Assembly: GCA_910585755.1 (NCBI GenBank)
Contig: CAJUFH010000054.1
Location: 1-20,874 of the forward strand
DNA length: 20,874 bases
Direction: 5' to 3'
Origin: an uncultured Muribaculaceae bacterium
Lineage (GTDB): Bacteria; Bacteroidota; Bacteroidia; Bacteroidales; Muribaculaceae
Shown here: piece after piece, positions 13,862 to 20,874 of the stretch
Layout of the letters: every line of letters begins with the position of its first letter
Numbering within the stretch: position 1 is the first letter of the stretch
Notes under the pieces: model-generated
Told to the model about the DNA's origin: nothing
Databases searched by the model: none
The model's input: only the letters and a program-made list of their open reading frames with translations
Translations under genes and position numbers: made by a program

Positions 13862-15601
13862 TTAGAACTCGATGCCGTCGTTGACGCGTACTACCCAGTT
13901 CAGCACCTCTACGTCCACCTGGAAGTAAACGTCCCAGTCCTTGGGGTCGGGAGGAGTGAAGGTTCCGAAGCCGGTGATTTTCTTGACGGCGATCTTGTAG
14001 ACGTTGTTGCGGACGGTCGCGTACTCCATGTCGCTTACCACGGTCGGGTCGTTGTCCGCGTCGTGCTGGTTGAAGTAGAAGTAGTAGCAGAAGTACTTGT
14101 TCTCGCGGGCGGGATCGGGCTTGTAGACGGTGAATTTGAGGTTCGCCAGGTCTACGCCCTCTTTCGGGGTAGCGCTGACAAAGGCTCCGCTTTCGTCAAG
14201 CGTCACGTCGAAGCCGGCGTTGAACGCGTTGGCGAGGTTGGTCGAGGGGGAGAGCTGGGCTGCCTCGTAAATCTGCTTGGTGTTGGCGTAGAGGATGCCT
14301 CCGTAGAGGTACATGTCGGAATAAGCGCCGTCAACGACGTTGCCGAAGTCGGCCGCGGGCTTGATTTCAGCCTCGAACACCAGGCCGGTCATCTCGGTAA
14401 CGGCGGGGGTGTAGCCCTTCGCGAAGGTGTTCTCGGTAGCGTAGCGCCAGATGTGGTAACCCTTGCGGTTGTCCTGCGCGCCTTCGCCGGTGTTCCAGTC
14501 GTTATCCTTGTCCTCGGTTCCGCCAATCAGCTCGGCAAGGTCTTTCCAGTCAAGGCCTGCGGCGGCGCGGTCAAGCGGGTTGATGGTAGGAACGCCGGAA
14601 ACCTGCGGGATACCGAAACCGTAGCTCTGCGTCGCGGGAGAAACCACGAGGTTGGGATATTCGAGAGCGGTCATGAAGTGGGTGGTGTTGTCGTCCGGTC
14701 CGGCGGATACTACCGGGTTGCCGGTGCCGTTCATCAGCGAGTGGGGCAGGTAGTAGAACTTGTCGGCGAGGTTGAAGAGAGCCACGCTGGAGAGGGTGAT
14801 GTCGGCGACCTTTTTCTTAGGTGTCAGGTTGGGGTCGTAGACGGGGTAGGTCAGCGCGGGGGCTGTCTCACCCTCGGGGAGGTTCTTGTACTCGTCCAGG
14901 TCGACCGACGCGTCGCGGAAGTCGAAGCGAGAGGCGGTGCGGATTACCTTGACTTTGCCGAGCGGGAAAGCGTTGGCAGGAGTGTTGTAGGTTTTCAGGG
15001 TTTCCTCGTCATCGAGCTTCTTTTTGTGGACTGCGACGCTGGTCATAAGGAACGCGTTGTCGCGCCAGGTGTCGGCTCCGGCAGTGCAGATTTCCTCGGT
15101 GAAAGCGTCACCGGCTGACAGGCCACCTTCGTATTTGCCGGTAGCGGCGTTGATTGTTCCGGCGATTTTGTTGCGGATTTCGTCGGTCGGGTTGCAGTAT
15201 GCGAAGATGCATACCTCGTTGCCGGCCTCGTTGAAGAGCGCCTCCTTGTCCTGGAAGACGATGGTGTGGGTGTTGTTTGTCGTGCCGGTGATGGGCGCGT
15301 CGTTCAGGGCGAAGGTCACGAACTTGTAACCCCCGTCTACGGTGGCGTCTTCTTTGGCTACGACTACCAGGATGGAGCCGACCTTGTTTTCAACATCCTG
15401 GCCTACTTCCTCGCCTACGAACTTGTTGTCGGCGCGGCTGGCGCGGCTGCTGGGGGGCATGGAGATGGAGATTGTGGAGTAGAACCCGGCTGTGTTGTCC
15501 GCGGTTCCGCCGCCGGTGTTACCGCCGGCGGGCTCGTCGTTGTCTGAGCAGGCGCTCATACTCAGCAGCATGGCACCGGCGATGAATTTCAGATACTTCA
15601 T
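13862..15601 (-). CDS. mfa1: Mfa1-family major fimbrial subunit
   Basis: A 579-residue fimbrillin preprotein. The signal peptide ends in a lipobox-like MSACSD (C18), as expected for subunits exported as lipoproteins. A first beta strand (FYSTISISMP) is followed by SSRASRAD with R53 and R56, candidate sites for the arginine-specific cleavage that frees the acceptor groove in this family. The C-terminal strand VEVLNWVVRVNDGIEF is the typical Mfa1 ending and resembles that of the downstream anchor. Polymerised at the cell surface, it should form the fimbrial shaft used in adhesion or coaggregation. It follows the DUF3868/OmpA-like gene by 45 bp and precedes the structured spacer and terminator. 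Confidence 0.9.
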   Translation of the reverse strand: MKYLKFIAGAMLLSMSACSDNDEPAGGNTGGGTADNTAGFYSTISISMPPSSRASRADNKFVGEEVGQDVENKVGSILVVVAKEDATVDGGYKFVTFALNDAPITGTTNNTHTIVFQDKEALFNEAGNEVCIFAYCNPTDEIRNKIAGTINAATGKYEGGLSAGDAFTEEICTAGADTWRDNAFLMTSVAVHKKKLDDEETLKTYNTPANAFPLGKVKVIRTASRFDFRDASVDLDEYKNLPEGETAPALTYPVYDPNLTPKKKVADITLSSVALFNLADKFYYLPHSLMNGTGNPVVSAGPDDNTTHFMTALEYPNLVVSPATQSYGFGIPQVSGVPTINPLDRAAAGLDWKDLAELIGGTEDKDNDWNTGEGAQDNRKGYHIWRYATENTFAKGYTPAVTEMTGLVFEAEIKPAADFGNVVDGAYSDMYLYGGILYANTKQIYEAAQLSPSTNLANAFNAGFDVTLDESGAFVSATPKEGVDLANLKFTVYKPDPARENKYFCYYFYFNQHDADNDPTVVSDMEYATVRNNVYKIAVKKITGFGTFTPPDPKDWDVYFQVDVEVLNWVVRVNDGIEF

Positions 15602-15646
15602 TCGATTGGTTTTATTGGTGAATAAATAATTTTGATTTTCAATAGG

Positions 15647-16801
15647 TTATTGCGTCTTTGCGGATGCAGCCTCCTCCTCCCCGGCGGCTACCGGGTCGGT
15701 ATGGAAGGTGACTGTCGGATGGCGTATGATTTCGACAACGCGCTCTTCGGGTTCCCCCTCGGTCTCCTCGTAGGTAGTCTGGATCAGGGAGTAGCGCACG
15801 CGGTAGTCGGAATGGCGCAGGGTGGGGTAGATATCCTTCCAGATGCGGGCGTAGGCTTTCGGAAACTCCCGTTTGAGCCGCGCGTCCTTGGCGTCAGGCT
15901 CCAGGTCGGAGTCTATGACGGCGAGAATAGCGTCGCGCTCGGCCCAGTCGCCGGTAGCGATCGAGTCGCGCAGCCCGCCCCAGTTCTCGGGAACGTAGTC
16001 GACCTTGATAATCGAGGGGTCGATGTCCCCCTGCGCTGCCACGAACTGCTTCAGCGCCTCGGCGCGCCCTTTCGAGAGGCGCACGTTGTTCTCGTAGCTA
16101 CCCTCGGGGGAGGCGTAGCCGGTGATTATTATTTCGGTAATCCGCGCTTCGGGGTTGGTGCGCACGGCGTCGATCGTGCGCACGATTTCCGCCAGTTCCC
16201 GCGGGTTGCGCCGCAGGGTCGGGTCGATTTCGGTTATGTTGACCTTGAAGTCGAGGCGGGCGCGTCCTTTCAGTTCATATACGCTGTCGCGGCGCTGTTT
16301 GGGGCGTTCTACGGCCTTGCGGATTTCCTCGTATGAGTAGCCGAAGGTCGCGACCTTCGCGAGGGAGCTTCCTTCCGGAGCGCCGCAGCATCCGCGGGTG
16401 TCGGCCGATATGTCGAGGTCCGACTCGGCCATCCATCCCTCGGCGGGGAGGGAGGCGGTGTAGCGGTAGGGGCCGTCCTTGTCGGCGCGCAGCAGTACCG
16501 CCCCTTCGGGGAGGGCGCGCTGCCCGCGGATGTAGCGGATATGGCGGGTGCGCCCGGCGATCACTACCGGGGCCATCGCGGCGGCGCTGTCGCCGCTGCT
16601 TACGGTCGGGCGGAGCACTAACTCCTCCTCGGCTTTTAGGCTGACGGCCCGCGGGTCGACCGTCATCGCCATGCCGAGGGTGTCCCCCAGGGCGGCGTCG
16701 ATTTCCGTAAGCCCCAGGGCGCTGATTTGCCGCGGCGAGGCGCTGAGCCCCGTGGCGGCTGCCCCCGATAAGAGGGCGTATATCATTGTCTTCTTGAACA
16801 T
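15647..16801 (-). CDS. DUF3868 / OmpA-like fimbrial operon protein
   Basis: A 384-residue exported protein with an N-terminal signal peptide (MFKKTMIYALLSGAAATGLSA). Residues about 22-190 form a beta-rich DUF3868-type region (EEELVLRPTV, RHIRYIRGQRALPEGAV). Residues about 190-275 are OmpA/MotB-like, with ITGYASPEGSYENNVRLSKGRA (226-247 in two halves) carrying the peptidoglycan-binding helix pattern. It probably links the outer membrane or the fimbrial base to the cell wall. It starts 9 bp after the DUF3575 gene, and this pair upstream of mfa1 is a recurrent arrangement in Bacteroidales fimbrial loci. The exact role is unproven. The two adjacent cysteines at 138-139 could form a disulphide and would be a substrate for the operon's thioredoxin-like protein. 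Confidence 0.85.
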   Translation of the reverse strand: MFKKTMIYALLSGAAATGLSASPRQISALGLTEIDAALGDTLGMAMTVDPRAVSLKAEEELVLRPTVSSGDSAAAMAPVVIAGRTRHIRYIRGQRALPEGAVLLRADKDGPYRYTASLPAEGWMAESDLDISADTRGCCGAPEGSSLAKVATFGYSYEEIRKAVERPKQRRDSVYELKGRARLDFKVNITEIDPTLRRNPRELAEIVRTIDAVRTNPEARITEIIITGYASPEGSYENNVRLSKGRAEALKQFVAAQGDIDPSIIKVDYVPENWGGLRDSIATGDWAERDAILAVIDSDLEPDAKDARLKREFPKAYARIWKDIYPTLRHSDYRVRYSLIQTTYEETEGEPEERVVEIIRHPTVTFHTDPVAAGEEEAASAKTQ

Positions 16802-16810
16802 GGCTGTTGG

Positions 16811-17416
16811 TCAGAATACGTAGATGAGGTTGACGGCCATTTTCGTCGGGCCGAAATAATTATGGCGCGCGCCGGACTCGAGCTTGCTGCCGCAGGAGGC
16901 GCATGGGTAGCTGTCGTAGCGGGTATGGATCCAGCCGAGGGCGATTTCGGCCTCGATGTTCCAGTGGTTCGACAGAATCCACGAGTAGCCGTAGCCTATG
17001 CCGAGGCCAGTTCCCCATCCTTGGTAGCGGCGGTCGCGGAGTTTGGAGAAGTCGCTGCCGGGCCATTTGCCCCACCGCAGGTTACCCCAGTTGTACTCCC
17101 CGGCAATCGCGTGGAGGGCGACGAAATGGCCTCCGAAGCTCTCGCAGAACCAATAGCGCCCCTCGGGCTGCACGAACCAGTGCTTCCAGAGGTGGCCGTT
17201 TACGTCCCAGTTGTTGTAGTTGCCGCTGACCTCCACAGACCAGTGCGGGGCGACCGCGGCCTCGACCCCGAGGTTCGGGCTGAGCGCGGCGTCGTACAGG
17301 AGGTTCGTCTTGACCCCTATCTGCGGTCGCGCGGCGGATGCCGGGATGGCCGCCGCGAACGCGGTTATAAGCGCTATCAGGAGTGGGGGCAGATTGTGTC
17401 GCTTGATTGTTGACAT
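16811..17416 (-). CDS. DUF3575 outer-membrane beta-barrel protein
   Basis: A 201-residue protein with an N-terminal signal peptide (hydrophobic stretch PPLLIALITAFAAAIPASA), then VKTNLLYDAALSPNLGVEAAV, the opening strands typical of DUF3575. Alternating aromatic strands (HWSVEVSGNYNNWD, GRYWF, WNIEAEIALGWIHTRYD) continue to a C-terminal aromatic ending VNLIYVF, the usual signal for outer-membrane barrel insertion. It is the first gene of the fimbrial operon, about 180 bp behind the promoter. A structural or export-related role for the fimbriae is inferred from the conserved neighbourhood only. CASC near residue 175 is an unusual cysteine pair in an extracellular-loop position. Confidence 0.85.
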   Translation of the reverse strand: MSTIKRHNLPPLLIALITAFAAAIPASAARPQIGVKTNLLYDAALSPNLGVEAAVAPHWSVEVSGNYNNWDVNGHLWKHWFVQPEGRYWFCESFGGHFVALHAIAGEYNWGNLRWGKWPGSDFSKLRDRRYQGWGTGLGIGYGYSWILSNHWNIEAEIALGWIHTRYDSYPCASCGSKLESGARHNYFGPTKMAVNLIYVF

Positions 17417-17597
17417 TGGCTTTCGTTGATGGAGGTGTTGGAGCGTGCGGACGTTGGCCGCCAGGTTCTCCCTTGTCGTTACCGTTTCTTTTTGATTGGT
17501 CGTTAATGCGCACGTTTAATTAAAAACTGTCGCGCCGTTTACCTTGTATTGCTTCTGATTGGAGGATTTGCCAAACTGTGTTTCGCGTAATTTTATG

Positions 17598-17637
17598 CAA
17601 AGATAGGATTTCCAAGGGGCATTTTACCCCCCCCAAT
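17598..17637 (-). promoter_or_regulatory. Fimbrial operon promoter with G8 tract
   Basis: On the minus strand the -7 box TATCTTTG (17605-17598) fits TAnnTTTG exactly. The position expected for the -33 element is occupied by eight consecutive G (17634-17627). The nearest TTG-like element (ATTG, ending at 17634) is 28 bp away, longer than the usual 19-21 bp. Changes in tract length would shift this spacing or upstream activator sites. Confidence 0.6.
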
Positions 17638-17742
17638 TGTTAAAAAGTGTTAGCAAAAGCCGCATATATGACAATCTGTCTATCGTATTTGTAGCGGAAA
17701 CGCAATCATCTATTATTCCATCTATTGCCCGGAGGAGATGAC

Positions 17743-17775
17743 AGAACGGCCACACGGAACCCGTGTAGCCGTTCT
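17743..17775 (-). terminator. Hairpin downstream of the acetylesterase gene
   Basis: Arms of 15 nt (AGAACGGCCACACGG and its near-complement) with one mismatch and a 3-nt loop lie 26 bp past the acetylesterase stop. No U-run follows, so it is only a probable terminator or 3'-end stabilising stem for the MATE-acetylesterase transcript. Confidence 0.5.
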
Positions 17776-17800
17776 GGAAGGGATTTCGGATGTCGGCGCG

Positions 17801-19072
17801 TCAGTTCCCGGCAGGTTTGTTCGTCAGCACGAACGGCGACATATGGTAAACATATTTCTCCGGGTCGTCGGGGCTCGCGGGGTCGAAACTCCCGCATCCT
17901 TTCTTAATCTGGCGGGCGAGGGGAAGGCCGCTGCCGGCGATAGCGTTGATGAAGATCCGGGAGATTTCCCGTGCCCCGAAGTTGGAGAAATGGGTGTTGT
18001 CGGCGATGTCTGTTTCCTGCCCCTCGTATGTCCCGGCGGGGCAGTGGACGAAGAGCTTCTTCGAACCCTCGACCCCCATCGCCTCAATCAGGGTCTTGGT
18101 CTGCTCCTGGAAGTCGACCAGGAAGACCCCCTCGCGGGCGGCGATTTCGCGCATGGCCGCCGGATAGTCGCCGTGGGTGTCGCGGATGTGCCCCTCGCTG
18201 TCGAAGTCCCGGCGCCGGGTCGGGGTGACGAGTATCGGTGTCGCGCCCTTGCGGCGGGCGTTGTCGATGAACTGCTTAAGGGAGTAGGCGTAGTTGTAGT
18301 AGGCGCCGCTGCCGGGGCCTTTCTGCTTCTGGTCGTTATGGCCGAACTCAACTACGACGTAGTCGCCGGGCTTCATCTGCGTCAGGGCTTTCCTGAGCCT
18401 CCCCTGGCTAAGGAACACGCTCGCCGTAAGCCCCGATTCGGCATAGTTGGCGACTGCGACGCTGTCGTTGAAGAACTGCGGAAGCATCTGCCCCCACCCG
18501 GTGTACGGTTCCGCCTGGTTGTCGACAACGGTGGAGTTGCCGCAGAGGAAAACCGTCGGCACTTCCGGTGCCGGCTCGATTTCGATGTAGCTTACCCGCG
18601 GGGCAGCTCCGTTGAACTCGAGGGTCAGCTTGTCGTCCCAGTTGATGCACCCCTTTTCGCGGGCTTTCAGCTTGACGCGATCCTTGTCGTCGATGCGGTC
18701 GTCGCGCTTGCTGACGATGAAGGTCTCGCGGCGCGTCTCCCCCTTGCGGGTCGCGGCGTTCTCGACCATCATGCGGCGCGCCTCGGCCCTGACGGTGGTG
18801 CTCCCGGCGCTCTTCTTGCTCCCGAGGGTGACGGTCACGCGGTAGTTGCCGTCTGGTACGGCGGCGGAGAAAAAGTAGGGGCGGTCGCTCTTGCCGTCCC
18901 AGCCGGGGATGAAGTCGTAGCCGTATCCGGCCGAGTCGGTATAGACGGTGTTCTGGCCGACGGGGATATACCCCTCTTTGGGATGTTTCGCCCCGGTCAG
19001 GTCGAAGCGCAGCGTCTGGGCCGACGGGCTGAGGGCGGCGCAGAGGGCGAGGGTCAGGATGAGGTGTTTCAT
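17801..19072 (-). CDS. Secreted rhamnogalacturonan acetylesterase-like SGNH hydrolase (CE12-type)
   Basis: A 423-residue secreted enzyme starting at 19072 (MKHLILTLALCAALSPSAQ, signal peptide). Upstream in-frame codons fall inside the MATE gene and lack coding character. Residues about 20-168 form a beta-sandwich, galactose-binding-like domain (RFDLTGAKHP, GYGYDFIPGW). Residues about 172-380 are the SGNH hydrolase: LCGNSTVVDN with nucleophile S180, GWG (192-194), GHND (244-247), and DNTHFSNFG with D358 and H361. This matches rhamnogalacturonan acetylesterases, which remove acetyl groups from pectin galacturonate so that lyases can act. It overlaps the MATE stop by 4 nt (ATGA), so translation is coupled. 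Functionally it fits the uronate operon at the other end of the window. Confidence 0.88.
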   Translation of the reverse strand: MKHLILTLALCAALSPSAQTLRFDLTGAKHPKEGYIPVGQNTVYTDSAGYGYDFIPGWDGKSDRPYFFSAAVPDGNYRVTVTLGSKKSAGSTTVRAEARRMMVENAATRKGETRRETFIVSKRDDRIDDKDRVKLKAREKGCINWDDKLTLEFNGAAPRVSYIEIEPAPEVPTVFLCGNSTVVDNQAEPYTGWGQMLPQFFNDSVAVANYAESGLTASVFLSQGRLRKALTQMKPGDYVVVEFGHNDQKQKGPGSGAYYNYAYSLKQFIDNARRKGATPILVTPTRRRDFDSEGHIRDTHGDYPAAMREIAAREGVFLVDFQEQTKTLIEAMGVEGSKKLFVHCPAGTYEGQETDIADNTHFSNFGAREISRIFINAIAGSGLPLARQIKKGCGSFDPASPDDPEKYVYHMSPFVLTNKPAGN

Positions 19073-20457
19073 GGCTGTGTCGGTTGTTGTTTCATTCTTT
19101 TGAACACTCGGCGCTGGACGACCAGGGCCGCGGTGAAGACGGCGGCGCCGGTGGCCGCCCAGGTTATGGGATAGATTGTGAGCAGCGTGTGGAAGGTGTT
19201 GTCGATGTCGGCGAAGATGTAGCACCACCCCAGCCGCAGGACGCAGGTCCCGAAGATGGTCAGCACCATCGGAGTGACTGAATATCCGAGGCCGCGCATG
19301 TAAGAGCCGGGCACCTCGTAGGTGCTCGCCAGGAACTGGAAGGCGAGCACCGTGTGGTAGCGCTCAAGAGCGTAGCGGGCTACCTCGGGGTCGTTGGTGA
19401 AGAGGCGGATTACGGAATCACCCTGCCAGATAATCAGCCAGTTGGCTGCTCCGCAAAGGACTAAGGCGTAGAGTAGGCAGATGCGGGCCACGCGCCGGCA
19501 CCGCTCCGCCTCCCCGGCTCCGTAGTTCTGCCCGGTGAACGCGATCGCCGCGGCGCAGAAGCCGGTTATTATATAATAGCAGTACGCCTCGAACGTGAGG
19601 GCAGCCGCCGACCCGGCGATCGCGTCGGAACCGAACTTGTTGATGGCCGACTGGATAAAGATGTTAGAGATGGAGAACACCATCCCCTGGAGCCCCGCCG
19701 GAACGCCGATCTGGAGCATTTTCCTCAGGTCCGGCATCGAGACGCTCCAGCGTTTGATTGTCAGGGTGATAGGCTCGGGCTCGCGGGTGAGGTAGTAGAC
19801 GATGATTCCGGCGTTTACCCCGTTGGAGATGACCGTGGCCCACGCGACGCCGTCAACCCCGTAGCCCATCACGCCTGTGAATAGCCAGTCGAGGAGGAAG
19901 TTGCAGAGCGTCGCGGCTAACAGCGAGTAAAACGGCCGCTGGGTGTCCCCGACGCTTCGCATGATCGCCGAGCCGAAATTGTAGACCATCAGGAACGGCA
20001 TCCCGCAGAAATATATCCGCAGGTAGCGCTCGGCAAGGCCGATCACGTCGGGAGGCGCGCTCATCGCTTCGAGAATCGGGCGCGCGAGAGTAACCCCCGC
20101 CGCCGTCAGGAACAGCCCCGACAGCAGGGCGACCACCGCCACCGTCGACACCGAGCGCTTGACCGCGTCGAAATGGCGCTGCCCTAAATATGTGGCTATG
20201 ACGACGTTGGCTCCGACCGCGATTCCCAGGAACAGATTTACGAGTATGCTGATAATCGGGCCGTTGCTCCCGACCGCCGCGATAGCCTGGCTGGCGCAGT
20301 AGCGGCCGACGACGGCCACGTCGACCGCGTTGAACGACTGTTGCAGGATGCCGCTGGCAATCAGCGGCAAAGAGAACACCAATATCTTGCCTGCGAGCGG
20401 CCCGTGGGTCATGTCGACCTGCCGCCCCCTGGCATTCCTCTTCTCTCTTTCTTCCAT
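19069..20457 (-). CDS. MATE family efflux transporter
   Basis: A 462-residue polytopic membrane protein with the MATE pattern: two homologous halves of about six helices. The first begins GPLAGKILVFSLPLIASGILQQ, with VDVAVVGRYCASQAIAAVGSNGP; the second half has AIAFTGQNYGAGEAERCRRV. Such proteins export cationic drugs, metabolites or polysaccharide-related compounds using Na+ or H+ gradients; the substrate here is unknown. The start at 20457 is used; M16 (MTHGPLAG) is a possible alternative. It is the first gene of a two-gene operon and its TGA overlaps the ATG of the acetylesterase. A -7-like box (TAATTTCG) lies 16-23 bp upstream. Confidence 0.92.
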   Translation of the reverse strand: MEEREKRNARGRQVDMTHGPLAGKILVFSLPLIASGILQQSFNAVDVAVVGRYCASQAIAAVGSNGPIISILVNLFLGIAVGANVVIATYLGQRHFDAVKRSVSTVAVVALLSGLFLTAAGVTLARPILEAMSAPPDVIGLAERYLRIYFCGMPFLMVYNFGSAIMRSVGDTQRPFYSLLAATLCNFLLDWLFTGVMGYGVDGVAWATVISNGVNAGIIVYYLTREPEPITLTIKRWSVSMPDLRKMLQIGVPAGLQGMVFSISNIFIQSAINKFGSDAIAGSAAALTFEAYCYYIITGFCAAAIAFTGQNYGAGEAERCRRVARICLLYALVLCGAANWLIIWQGDSVIRLFTNDPEVARYALERYHTVLAFQFLASTYEVPGSYMRGLGYSVTPMVLTIFGTCVLRLGWCYIFADIDNTFHTLLTIYPITWAATGAAVFTAALVVQRRVFKRMKQQPTQP

Positions 20458-20472
20458 ACTATATTCTCCCCG

Positions 20473-20503
20473 CGAAATTACGAAAAAACCGCTACAACGC
20501 CAA
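20473..20503 (-). promoter_or_regulatory. Promoter of the MATE-acetylesterase operon
   Basis: On the minus strand TTG (20503-20501), a 20-bp spacer and TAATTTCG (20480-20473) resemble the Bacteroidetes promoter, with one mismatch in the -7 box. The box ends 16 bp upstream of the start codon, implying a very short 5' leader. Confidence 0.5.
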
Positions 20504-20603
20504 CGCCCCCTCTCCCCTCCTCCTTCCCTTCCCTCCTTCCCTCGTTTTCCTTGATTTTTGCGCCTCCTCTTCCCTCTTTTCCCGTTTTTTTCTTCCCCTT
20601 CCG

Positions 20604-20654
20604 TAAGCCGAAAGTATCTCTGTTCTGTGGAGCGAGCGTAAGCGAGCGGCCTCC
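20604..20654 (-). repeat. Dispersed intergenic repeat, copy B
   Basis: The core 20627-20654 is the exact reverse complement of 852-879. The flank continues with CAGAACAGAGATACTTTCGGC, read on the minus strand in two parts, similar to the flank of copy A. Two copies lie almost 20 kb apart, both in intergenic DNA. Confidence 0.8.
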
Positions 20655-20705
20655 CCTCGATGCCTTCCCTCGATGCCTCCTCCCTCGTTGTCCCCGCCTC
20701 TCCTT

Positions 20706-20721
20706 TGCGCGCTTGCGCGCA
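20706..20721. repeat. Short GC hairpin
   Basis: A 7-bp perfect stem (TGCGCGC with GCGCGCA) around a TT loop, at the border between the GC/pyrimidine-rich and the AT-rich part of the intergenic region. No U-run follows; significance unclear. Confidence 0.45.
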
Positions 20722-20824
20722 TAATTAATATGGTATATATGCGGAAATCGCCCGCTTTATGCCGAATAAATGTGTTTAAAAGCATAAAAAAATCGCGTTT
20801 TTGGTTGAAAAAGTCGCGTAAAAA

Positions 20825-20856
20825 TTTGGCGGTTCCGGGGGAAAGGCGTAACTTTG
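20825..20856 (+). promoter_or_regulatory. Strong plus-strand promoter for a gene beyond the window
   Basis: TTTG at 20825-20828 and TAACTTTG at 20849-20856 with a 20-bp spacer match the Bacteroidetes consensus fully. The upstream DNA has A- and T-tracts (20786-20825) like an UP element. The downstream gene lies outside the window. A stable-RNA promoter is conceivable from its strength, but this cannot be decided here. Confidence 0.75.
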
Positions 20857-20874
20857 CACTCGCTTTCGGGACGG

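Larger units (their letters stand above)
17417..17800. other. Gene-free region upstream of the fimbrial operon
   Basis: A 384-bp intergenic region between the acetylesterase stop and the DUF3575 start. It holds the terminator-like hairpin at 17743-17775, an AT-rich stretch, a run of eight C at 17627-17634, a -7 box at 17598-17605 and a leader of about 175 nt. No inverted repeats large enough for an invertible promoter and no small ORF with coding character were seen. Confidence 0.7.
20458..20874. other. Gene-free region at the window end
   Basis: A 417-bp intergenic region. In order it holds the MATE promoter (20473-20503), a polypyrimidine tract (about 20500-20602), the inverted copy of the dispersed repeat (20604-20654), a tandem CCCTCGATGCCT pair (20654-20678), a short GCGCGC hairpin (20706-20721), an AT-rich stretch and a plus-strand promoter (20825-20856). 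No gene of coding character was seen. Confidence 0.7.

Noticed and set aside
17417..17800. Invertible fimbrial promoter
   Set aside because: No pair of inverted repeats flanking the -7 box and no site-specific recombinase gene were seen.
19073..19228. Longer N-terminus for the acetylesterase
   Set aside because: These codons lie inside the MATE gene, have Arg/His-rich frame-shadow composition, and precede a proper signal peptide starting at 19072.

Overview
The window looks like a Bacteroidales chromosome (GC-rich for the order; possibly Muribaculaceae or Rikenellaceae, genus not resolved). The evidence is the Mfa-type fimbrial locus, Bacteroidetes-style promoters (TTTG about 20 bp before TAnnTTTG), lipoprotein signals, and the near absence of Shine-Dalgarno sequences. 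All substantial genes are on the minus strand except one small plus-strand gene. The layout below follows transcription, from high to low coordinates.

Region A (about 17.8-20.5 kb) is a two-gene operon: a MATE-family exporter whose stop codon overlaps the start of a secreted rhamnogalacturonan acetylesterase-like SGNH hydrolase. Upstream, to the window end, is a non-coding stretch. It holds a polypyrimidine tract, one copy of a dispersed repeat, and a strong plus-strand promoter for a gene outside the window.

Region B (7.5-17.6 kb) is a complete Mfa-type fimbrial operon: DUF3575 barrel, DUF3868/OmpA-like protein, Mfa1 major fimbrillin, Mfa2-type anchor, fimbrillin-like minor lipoprotein, a 1046-residue tip/adhesin candidate with an EF-hand-like loop, and a thioredoxin-fold lipoprotein. 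A structured 241-bp spacer with a terminator-like hairpin separates mfa1 from mfa2. The promoter carries a run of eight C/G at the -33 position.

Region C (0.05-7.4 kb) is a catabolic operon for unsaturated uronates, as produced by lyase cleavage of pectin: KduD, an orphan GatC-like PTS IIC membrane protein, KduI, a GltD-type flavoprotein, KDG kinase and KDPG aldolase, closed by a clear intrinsic terminator at 51-84. KduI begins with a signal peptide, so isomerisation may occur in the periplasm. The IIC protein has no PTS partners here and could import the diketo product for KduD, KdgK and aldolase to turn into pyruvate and glyceraldehyde 3-phosphate. This arrangement is the best candidate for an undescribed variant pathway. 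With the acetylesterase it fits a pectin-using gut commensal.

Two islands interrupt this operon, each bounded by inverted arrays of a GTGAARG heptamer. One holds a solitary 23S-rRNA-IVS/Avd-like four-helix-bundle gene on the opposite strand, probably leaderless. The other holds only a dispersed repeat.
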